DNA from: Bryobacteraceae bacterium
GTDB taxonomy: Bacteria > Acidobacteriota > Terriglobia > Bryobacterales > Bryobacteraceae
Direction of reading: 5' to 3'
Assembly (NCBI GenBank): GCA_025350445.1
Contig: JANXXV010000315.1
Coordinates: forward strand, 1 to 17,285
DNA: 17,285 bases
Numbering within the stretch: the first letter of the stretch is position 1; the number at the start of each line of letters is the position of its first letter. The position numbers and the translations under genes were made by a program. The notes under the pieces were generated by a model. That model was given only the letters and a program-made list of their open reading frames with translations. It was not told where the DNA came from and searched no databases. Positions 6,806 through 13,582 of this stretch are shown piece by piece.

Positions 6806-9604
6806 ATGACTTTCGCTATGCACTTTAATTTTGTTTGCGGGCGCCGCAGATTCATCGCGCCCGGCTTCATTACATTGATTAGCTTTGTGCCGGCCGTTTA
6901 TGCACAGGAGTTACCTGCGTCCGGGCGGTCAACATATGAGGAGCGGGTACGGCCGATTCTGTTGAGAAATTGCAGCGGATGCCATCTCTCCGGGGGCCAC
7001 GCGGGCGGTTTGAAAATGGACTCCTACGCCGAGATGCGCAACGGCGGGGGACGCGGACCGGCAGTGGTGCCGGGCGATCCCGCAGCGAGCCTTCTATCGA
7101 AGGCCGTACATTATGGCGACGATGTGCTTAGGATGCCGCCAAGAGGCAAAATCGCCGATGGAGATATCGCAATTATCGACAGGTGGATAGAAGAGGGTGC
7201 GGCAGCAGCCCGGGCTATCACGGTTTCGTCCGCTCCGCGAATGGACGCGCCTGTTCCTGTAGCACTCGCGGCACCAGTTGAGACCGCGGCGAAGATGGAG
7301 ATCGCTCCACCGAGTACAGCAAATCAGGGTACAGCCGATCAGGAGAAGTTCTTCGAGACGAAGATCCGTCCGCTGTTCGCGAAGAATTGCTACATGTGCC
7401 ACACCAGTCCGCCCAGCGCAGGATTGCGCCTGGATTCGCGGGAAGCGATTCTGAAAGGCGGCAAGGATGGCCCGGTGATTGTTCCCGGCCATCCGGAATC
7501 GAGCCTTTTAGTAGCAGCATTGAAGTACAGTTCCAAGATCCAAATGCCGCCGAAAGGAGCGCTGGATAACGAAGAGGTCGCCGCCGTTGAGCAGTGGATC
7601 CGCGATGGGGCTCCGTGGCCGAAGAATGCCCCTGTATCGCCCACGTCGCGGGTAACACCGGAGCAGCGCAAGTTCTGGTCGTTCCATGCGCCCTTGCGCC
7701 CTGCTGTTCCGGCGGTGAACTCAGCGTGGGCTTCAGGAGATATCGATCGCTTCATCCTGTCCAAGCTGGAGGAGAAACATCTCAAGCCCGTAGTGGACGC
7801 CGACAGGCGCACGCTGATTCGGCGGGTGACCTATGATTTAACGGGCCTGCCTCCGACACCGGCGCAAATCAAGAGCTTTCTCGAAGACACTTCCGCGAAT
7901 GCGTACGAAAAGCTGATCGACAACCTGCTGGCTTCCAATGCCTACGGCGAACGATGGGGCCGCATGTGGCTTGACGTAGTGCGGTACGCCGACACCGATG
8001 GCGGTAGCGGGGATTTCCCGGTTCCACAAGCTTATAAATACCGCGATTACGTAATTCAGTCCTTCAACGACGACAAGCCCTACGACCAGTTTATTCGCGA
8101 GCAATTGGCCGGCGATCTGCTGCCATCGAAATCGGAACCGGAACGTTGGCAGCACATTGTCGCGACCGGTTACCTGGCCGGTGCGGTCCGCGCGGATGGA
8201 AAACCAGACTACCTGTCAGACACGGTCGATAACCTGGGATCCGCATTCCTTGGAGTCACGGTGGGTTGCGCCAGGTGCCATGATCACAAATTCGATCCCG
8301 TTCCGACGAACGATTACTACGCGTTATATGGCATTTTCGCCAGCACGCGATATCCAGACTCCGGGGTGGATGGGGCGCGTTACCAACGCGGCTTCATTTT
8401 CCGCGATCCGGAAACTACAAACCGGGAAGACTACAAGACATTTCAGGCGCAACTGAAACCGATTCAAAGAGCGACCGAAGCGGTGATGAGCCTGCCGGGT
8501 ACCTACGACGATCTGGTCCCGCAACTGCAGGCGAGGCGGATGCATCTTTTCGAACACAAGCCGGACTTAGGAGAAACCGCTTACGCGGTGGTGGACGACA
8601 CGCCTCAGGACGCCAGGGTTCATCGTTATGGCGATGCGCAGGACTTAGGCGACGAAGCCCCTCGAGGTTTCCTGCAAGTCCTGGGAGGCGGCGCCCTGCC
8701 ATCTGGCACGAAGGGAAGCGGCCGGTTAGAGTTGGCCAACTGGATTGCGGGCAAAGATAATCCGCTTACTGCGCGGGTGATCGTAAATCGAATCTGGCAG
8801 GGTCATTTCGGGCGTGGCATCGTGCCGACACCCAATGACTTCGGCACTCGCGGAGTTGCGCCCAGCAATCAAGCGCTGCTGGATTACCTGGCGCACAAGC
8901 TGGTTGATGGCGGCTGGTCTATCAAGACTCTACACAAGGACATTTTGCTGTCGCACGCCTACCGGCTCTCGTCGGCAGGCTCGGCGGCCAACGAGGATAT
9001 AGACCCGGACAATGCCTTGATCTGGCGTCACTCGCGAGTGCGGCTGGACTCAGAACAGATCCGCGATTCGCTTCTGGCTGATTCTCAACTGTTGGACCGC
9101 ACTGCCGCGAAGGAACATCCGTTCCCGCGGGAAAGCGTGTGGAACTACGAACAACAGAACATGTTTTCCCCCAACGCCGCGGATTACGAAACTGACCGGC
9201 GGACCGTCTACATGATGGTGCAACGCACGGTTCGCAGCCAATACTTCACTCTGTTCGATGGACCGAACATCAACATGAGCACGGACCAACGAGGCGCCAG
9301 CTTGACGCCGCTGCAGGCGCTCTACTTCCTGAACGCGCCGCTCCCGAGGCGATGCGCTATGAACCTGGCGTCAATTCTTTCAGGCAAAGGATCACCGGAA
9401 AAGGAGGCCGTCCTACAGGCGTTCCAGACAATTTACGGCCGCCCTGCCAGCCAGCCGGAGATGGATCGTTCCGTCAGCTTCCTGCACGGCGCCGCCGATT
9501 CATATGCAACTCACGGCCTTGCAGACGGCACGCCGAAACAGAGAGCTCTTGAGGATCTCCTCAAAGCACTATTTGCCAGCAACGAATTCATGTTCGTCGA
9601 GTAA
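6806..9604 (+). CDS. Exported planctomycete-type cytochrome c, DUF1549/DUF1553 protein
   Basis: A 932-residue exported protein (numbered from ATG 6806). An Arg-rich start and hydrophobic stretch end at VYA-QE, cleavage near residue 33. Two tandem cytochrome domains of the planctomycete type follow: about 44-132 with CSGCH (Cys56, Cys59, His60) and MPPRG, and about 183-272 with CYMCH (Cys195, Cys198, His199) and MPPKG, whose Met are plausible axial haem ligands. DUF1549 spans about 290-515 and contains a third motif in GCARCHDHKFDPVPTNDYYA (Cys488, Cys491, His492). DUF1553 covers about 635-905 (RVIVNRIWQGHFGRGIV, TPNDFGTRG, LLSHAYRLSS). The biochemical role of this family is unknown; covalent haem and a periplasmic redox role are inferred. 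It sits 17 nt before its usual partner, a DUF1501 gene. Alternative starts are GTG 6782 and ATG 6818. The frame is intact throughout. Confidence 0.9.
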   Translation: MTFAMHFNFVCGRRRFIAPGFITLISFVPAVYAQELPASGRSTYEERVRPILLRNCSGCHLSGGHAGGLKMDSYAEMRNGGGRGPAVVPGDPAASLLSKAVHYGDDVLRMPPRGKIADGDIAIIDRWIEEGAAAARAITVSSAPRMDAPVPVALAAPVETAAKMEIAPPSTANQGTADQEKFFETKIRPLFAKNCYMCHTSPPSAGLRLDSREAILKGGKDGPVIVPGHPESSLLVAALKYSSKIQMPPKGALDNEEVAAVEQWIRDGAPWPKNAPVSPTSRVTPEQRKFWSFHAPLRPAVPAVNSAWASGDIDRFILSKLEEKHLKPVVDADRRTLIRRVTYDLTGLPPTPAQIKSFLEDTSANAYEKLIDNLLASNAYGERWGRMWLDVVRYADTDGGSGDFPVPQAYKYRDYVIQSFNDDKPYDQFIREQLAGDLLPSKSEPERWQHIVATGYLAGAVRADGKPDYLSDTVDNLGSAFLGVTVGCARCHDHKFDPVPTNDYYALYGIFASTRYPDSGVDGARYQRGFIFRDPETTNREDYKTFQAQLKPIQRATEAVMSLPGTYDDLVPQLQARRMHLFEHKPDLGETAYAVVDDTPQDARVHRYGDAQDLGDEAPRGFLQVLGGGALPSGTKGSGRLELANWIAGKDNPLTARVIVNRIWQGHFGRGIVPTPNDFGTRGVAPSNQALLDYLAHKLVDGGWSIKTLHKDILLSHAYRLSSAGSAANEDIDPDNALIWRHSRVRLDSEQIRDSLLADSQLLDRTAAKEHPFPRESVWNYEQQNMFSPNAADYETDRRTVYMMVQRTVRSQYFTLFDGPNINMSTDQRGASLTPLQALYFLNAPLPRRCAMNLASILSGKGSPEKEAVLQAFQTIYGRPASQPEMDRSVSFLHGAADSYATHGLADGTPKQRALEDLLKALFASNEFMFVE

Positions 9605-9621
9605 CAGGAGAATTGCAGGAT

Positions 9622-11010
9622 ATGTTTACGACAAAACGCGGTACTTCCCGGCGCACGGCGATCAGGTCTCTGGCGAGCGCCTCCATGCTTCTTCCCGGTA
9701 TGTTGCACGAACTGATGGCGGCGGAGACAGCCGCGGGCGCTGCAAAGAACGAAGACCCGCTTGCGCCCAGAGCACCGATGTTCGAGCCCAAGGCAAAGCG
9801 GGTGATTTTTCTCTACATGAGCGGCGGCGTGTCGCACGTGGATACATTCGATCCAAAGCCAAAGCTAGTGGCGGATCACCACAAGCGCTATAAGAAAGAC
9901 TTCCTACACGCTAGCCCATGGGGATCGAAACGATACGGCGCGAACGGCACGGAAGTCACCGATCTGTTTCCACATGTTGGCTCCATGATGGACGAGATTT
10001 GTTTGATCCGGTCCATGTATAACGACATCCCGAATCATGAACAGGCGATTTTGCAGGTTCATGGCGGATCAGCCGTTCAGGCGCGGCCCAGCATCGGTTC
10101 CTGGCTAAGCTATGGCTTGGGAACGATGAGCAAGGATCTGCCCTCGTACGTGGTTCTGGCCCCGGAGGTTCCGTACGCTGGAGGCGCAGCCTGAGACTCC
10201 AACTTTCTGCCCGCATTTCACCAGGGCGTGCGCGTGATTCCCGGCCAGGAAGCGATTCCCAACATGACGCGGGCGGGCTATGCGGACATTCAAAATATGG
10301 ATCTGGGGCTGATTGAGTTTTTCAACAAACGTCATCTTGAGCAGCATGATGCGGATCGCACGCTGGCCGCGCGGATCAAGACTTTCGAGACGGCGTACGG
10401 GATGCAGCGCGAGGCGCCGGAGGTATTCGACATTACCAAGGAATCCGACGCCACGCTGAAGATGTACGGAGTGGAGCGGGGCACCAGGAAAGGCATTGGC
10501 TGGATGTGCCTGGTGGCTCGGCGTCTGGCGGAACGCGGGGTCCGGTTCGTGGAAGTGATTGATGGAGGATACGACAAGTACACCAACTGGGACGCCCATC
10601 TGAACATCCGCATGCACGAACCGCTGGCAAAGAAATCCGATTTGCCGGTAGCCGGGCTGATCAAAGATCTGAAGTCGCGCGGGATGCTGGAAGACACGCT
10701 CGTTGTCTGGACAACCGAATTCGGCCGCAAGCCGGGCGATGGGTCTCCAGATGAAGAGGGCCGCACGCACTGGTCGACAGCGTACTCTTCGTGGGTGGCC
10801 GGCGGTGGATTCAAGGGCGGACTGGTGTACGGATCAACGGACGAATACGGCTACACGGTAGCGTCGAATCCGGTTCACATTCACGATTTCCAAGCCACGC
10901 TACTGAACCAAATGGGCCTTGACCATACGAAGTTAACCTTCCGTCACGCCGGCCGCGACTATCGCCTGACTGATGTGTCCGGGCGGGTGATCAAAGAGCT
11001 GGTCAGCTAG
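9622..11010 (+). pseudogene. DUF1501 Tat-exported protein with an in-frame TGA
   Basis: A DUF1501 protein, a family I recall as belonging to the alkaline phosphatase/sulfatase-like superfamily and nearly always encoded beside DUF1549/DUF1553 cytochrome proteins. The full frame is 462 codons before the terminal TAG. A Tat-type signal is visible (TSRRTAIRSLASASMLLPGM, residues 8-27). Family motifs include VIFLYMSGGVSHVDTFDPKP (61-80), and near the C-terminus VWTTEFGRKPG, THWSTAYSSWVAGGGFKGG and HDFQATLLNQMG. A TGA at codon 191 (10192-10194) interrupts YAGGAA*DSNFLPAFHQGVRV in the same frame; relatives usually have Trp there, so TGG to TGA is the simplest change. Beyond it the frame is fully conserved. 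ATG 9622 is chosen over TTG 9613 because AGGAG (9606-9610) is 11 nt upstream of it but only 2 nt before the TTG. As written, only the first 190 residues would be made. Confidence 0.86.
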
Positions 11011-11017
11011 ATTTCAC

Positions 11018-11656
11018 ATGAAAGCCGCGGCAGTATTCGCAACCGGTCTGTTCGCGCTGGCCCAGCCGCAGTATCCGGCGCATTGGTGGACGCCTATTCC
11101 GGAATCCGGTAAGCCGGCGTGGGAGATTCTGCCGCAAGCTGCAGGACCAGGAGAGGTAATTCTTTCGAAGCGGCACGAGTTGGGAATTCTCTCCAACTTC
11201 GCTGCGACTCCTTTCACCTTAAATGGCAGAGGCTATGCGAGCGTGGAAGGTTTTTGGCAGATGATGCTTTATCCGGAAGGTCCGTCCGATCCGCGCGCGA
11301 GGTTCGCGGGGATCGAGTGGAAGCACACCAGGGATGAGGTGGGACAGATGACCGCCTTTCAGGCTAAGGACGCGGGTGCGTCGGCCGAAGTGAACATGAA
11401 AACGATGAACATCGACTGGGTGACATTTGAAGGAAAGCGTATGAAATACCGGTCGATGGCAAAGGGCGAACACTACGATCTGATTGTTGCGGCAACGCGC
11501 GCCAAGCTGGAGAAAAACCCAATGGTGAAAGAGGTTTTGCTATCCACGGGCACTCTGGCGTTGCGCCCCGATCACTTCCAGGAAGCGAATCCGCCCGCCG
11601 AATGGCGCTACTACCAGGTGTGGATGCAAATTCGAAGCGAACTCCAGAAACCATGA
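11018..11656 (+). CDS. Signal-peptide-bearing NADAR/YbiA-like protein
   Basis: A 212-residue protein. The first 15 residues (MKAAAVFATGLFALA, then QP) look like a short signal peptide with an ALA cleavage site. The rest resembles the NADAR fold of E. coli YbiA: ILSNFAATPFTLNGRGYASV (57-76) matches the family's SNF...G..YPS segment, the key Glu is kept in SVEGFWQ (Glu77), then come the W-bearing segment MNIDWVTFEGKRM (130-142), an ATRAKLEKNP segment (159-168) and LLSTGTLAL (174-182). Characterised NADAR enzymes are cytosolic N-glycosidases that act on riboflavin-pathway intermediates or remove ADP-ribose from guanine bases. An exported version inside a cytochrome/DUF1501 operon is unusual, and its substrate cannot be deduced. 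It starts 7 nt after DUF1501 and overlaps the next gene by 4 nt, so it is co-transcribed. Family assignment is by eye; a distant homolog with other activity is possible. Confidence 0.7.
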   Translation: MKAAAVFATGLFALAQPQYPAHWWTPIPESGKPAWEILPQAAGPGEVILSKRHELGILSNFAATPFTLNGRGYASVEGFWQMMLYPEGPSDPRARFAGIEWKHTRDEVGQMTAFQAKDAGASAEVNMKTMNIDWVTFEGKRMKYRSMAKGEHYDLIVAATRAKLEKNPMVKEVLLSTGTLALRPDHFQEANPPAEWRYYQVWMQIRSELQKP

Positions 11657-12516
11657 ATCGAACAACCGTCTTTCGCCTCTCAGTTGGGATCCTCGCCCTG
11701 ATGGGCGCCTGGACTGCTTATACGCAGAATCCGCCGGCGCAGCCGCTGACGGTGAAGCAACTCAAAGGAGATTTGTACCTGATTGAGGGCACCTCCAACG
11801 GCGCATCCGACGCCGGCAATATCGCGGTCTACGTGACCGGCGAGGGAGTGATTCTAGTGGACGACCGCTTCGATCAGGATTACCCGGAGGTGGTGGCGGC
11901 GGTGAAAAGGATCACGAGCCAGCCGGTTAAATACGTGATCAACAGGCACCATCATGGCGATCATACGGGAGGCAACGCGAAGCTTCTTCCCGCGGCCGAG
12001 ATCATCATCCAAGCCAACGCCCGGCAGCATATGATTGAGAAAAGTATGCCCGGCCCGCAGCGGATCACATTCACAAAGGAAGCGTCGGTGTTTTTGGGAG
12101 GCAAGGAAGCGCGGGCAATTTATTATGGGCGCGGACACACAGATGGCGACATCGCGGTTTACTTTCCCGCGCATCGCGCCGTTCATCTTGGCGATCTGTT
12201 AGCTGGAACAAGAAGCGTGACCAATCCCGTGATGGACTACAGCTCAGGCGGCAGTATCAGTGCCTGGCCCGCGACTTTGGATGGCGTCCTGCAGTTGGAT
12301 TTGGATATCGTCATCCCCGGGCACGGGAATGTGATGAACAAGGCGGGGCTGCAGGCGCATAGGGATAAAGTGGAAGCGATCCGCAGCCGGGTGAGCGGGC
12401 TTGTTCACGCCAAGACATCGAAGGATGAGATTTCGAAGTTACTGGTGAGCGAGTTCGACTACAAACCCATCAACCTGCGCGGCCTGGACGGAATGCTGGC
12501 CGAGCTGAAGAATTAG
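11653..12516 (+). CDS. Exported metallo-beta-lactamase-fold hydrolase
   Basis: A 287-residue MBL-fold protein with an N-terminal hydrophobic signal (residues 8-24, near AYTQ). The dinuclear zinc site is complete by motif: HHHGDH (His99, His101, Asp103, His104), His162 in GRGHTDGD, Asp181 in HLGDLL, and His224 in PGHG. This order is shared by class B beta-lactamases, quinoprotein-relay MBL proteins and many uncharacterised periplasmic hydrolases, so the substrate is open. ATG 11653 is chosen because it gives the ATGA overlap with the preceding gene and is followed directly by the signal peptide; an earlier in-frame start at 11602 would lie inside that gene. A second MBL-fold gene follows after 1 nt, but the two proteins are from different subfamilies, so this is not a recent tandem duplication. 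Confidence 0.85.
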   Translation: MNRTTVFRLSVGILALMGAWTAYTQNPPAQPLTVKQLKGDLYLIEGTSNGASDAGNIAVYVTGEGVILVDDRFDQDYPEVVAAVKRITSQPVKYVINRHHHGDHTGGNAKLLPAAEIIIQANARQHMIEKSMPGPQRITFTKEASVFLGGKEARAIYYGRGHTDGDIAVYFPAHRAVHLGDLLAGTRSVTNPVMDYSSGGSISAWPATLDGVLQLDLDIVIPGHGNVMNKAGLQAHRDKVEAIRSRVSGLVHAKTSKDEISKLLVSEFDYKPINLRGLDGMLAELKN

Positions 12517-12517
12517 A

Positions 12518-13483
12518 GTGCGGCTTCCCGCGTTGTGTTTGTTCTTTATTTGCCTGATCGGCTTTTCAGGGCCGGAACATTCGCTCAGCATTTACTTGAT
12601 CGGCAGCGGTGGTCCGGAACTCACGCCTATGCGCGCGGGCGCGGCTACGCTGCTGAGCGTAAATGGACAGAACTTGTTATTCGACGCGGGGCGCGGCGCG
12701 CTGGATGGAATCTATGCATGCCGGAATCGACCGCAGGACGTGACGAGGGTCTTTCTCACGCACTTGCATAACGATCACATTGAAAGGCTCCCTTCGCTGT
12801 GGATTACACCATGGTTCCTGCTGGGCCGGCGGCAAAAACTGCAAGTTTGGGGACCGCCGGGAACCGATGAAATGATTCAGGGCATGCGGCGGATGTACGC
12901 GCACGATCTGGAGCAGCGCTCAAACACCATCTTCAAGAAAGAGTATCTGGATATAGAAGTTCATGAGGTTGCAAGCGGCGTAGCGTACGCAGCGGGCGGT
13001 GTGAAGGTGACGGCAATTCCAGTGGAGCATCACGAGGGAAACCCGGCGCTGGGTTATCGCATCGAGGCGAATGGGCGCACTGTGTTGCCGACCGGCGACG
13101 CAACTTATACAGACAGCTTGCTAAGCGCATGCAAGGGTGTAGACGTTCTGGTCTCAAATGTCGCCGCCGGCGGCCAGACGATTGAAAGATCCGGAACCAT
13201 CGATCCGATTTTGAACAAGTTGATGCGGCCGGAGCAGGCTGCCAAGCTCTTCCGTTCCACCGCGCCACGGCTTGCTGTGTACAGCCACATCGTGAAGAAA
13301 GACCTCGCCGGCGCGGCGGGTGATGCGGCTATTATCGAGCGGACGCGCAAGGCCGGATACGCCGGACCGCTGCGGATGGCAACGGACGGCATGAAGATCG
13401 TTGTTGGAGAGAAGATTCAAATCGCCGCTCCCGCACCGCGCGAATCTTTGCCGGATTTCGATAGTCCAAGAGCCGTATTTTAA
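12518..13483 (+). CDS. Exported MBL-fold hydrolase, RNase Z/arylsulfatase-like subgroup
   Basis: A 321-residue MBL-fold protein starting with GTG 1 nt after the previous stop. Residues 2-17 (LPALCLFFICLIGFSG region) look like a signal peptide. The N-terminal strand IYLIGSGGPELTPMRAGAAT and FDAGRG are typical of the RNase Z/ElaC/arylsulfatase branch; metal ligands are HLHNDH (His82, His84, Asp86, His87), a His in PVEHHEGNPALGYRIE (168-183), Asp194 in PTGDATY and His257 in YSHI. An exported protein is unlikely to process tRNA, so despite the resemblance RNase Z activity is not expected; phosphodiesterase or sulfatase activity is possible. About 100 nt of non-coding DNA follow, the only sizeable gap in the cluster. 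Confidence 0.82.
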   Translation: MRLPALCLFFICLIGFSGPEHSLSIYLIGSGGPELTPMRAGAATLLSVNGQNLLFDAGRGALDGIYACRNRPQDVTRVFLTHLHNDHIERLPSLWITPWFLLGRRQKLQVWGPPGTDEMIQGMRRMYAHDLEQRSNTIFKKEYLDIEVHEVASGVAYAAGGVKVTAIPVEHHEGNPALGYRIEANGRTVLPTGDATYTDSLLSACKGVDVLVSNVAAGGQTIERSGTIDPILNKLMRPEQAAKLFRSTAPRLAVYSHIVKKDLAGAAGDAAIIERTRKAGYAGPLRMATDGMKIVVGEKIQIAAPAPRESLPDFDSPRAVF

Positions 13484-13582
13484 CGGTATACTTTTAACGC
13501 AAGTTTCCTCCGATCGGAAACCGGTCTCCGTAGACTCCAACTCAGTTTCAGCTTCTTGAGTAGTAGCGCGCGGAGGATATGC
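13484..13582 (+). promoter_or_regulatory. 99-nt gap with a dyad and a -10-like box
   Basis: The longest gap in the plus-strand cluster. It holds TATACT (13487-13492) without a good -35, and an inverted repeat GTTTCC/GGAAAC with a 7-nt spacer (13503-13521) whose centre is a perfect TCCGATCGGA palindrome. No T-run follows, so it is not a standard terminator. It may be an internal promoter/operator for the DUF1592/DUF1552 pair, or nothing. Confidence 0.25.
13572..13576 (+). promoter_or_regulatory. Ribosome-binding site deciding the DUF1592-type gene start
   Basis: GGAGG lies 6 nt before ATG 13583. This supports that ATG over the longer in-frame opening at TTG 13556, which would place the site inside the coding region. 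Confidence 0.7.

Noticed and set aside
10195..11010. Separate gene starting after the TGA in DUF1501 (e.g. at 10228)
   Set aside because: The downstream part is the same frame and the second half of one DUF1501 domain, with no ribosome-binding site at the supposed start.
12518..13483. Ribonuclease Z (rnz)
   Set aside because: The fold branch is similar, but the protein has a signal peptide and sits in a cluster of exported proteins; tRNA processing is cytosolic.
11653..13483. Recent tandem duplication of the two MBL genes
   Set aside because: The two proteins differ in their metal-motif context, length and N-terminal strands and align only over the HxHxDH core, so they belong to different subfamilies.
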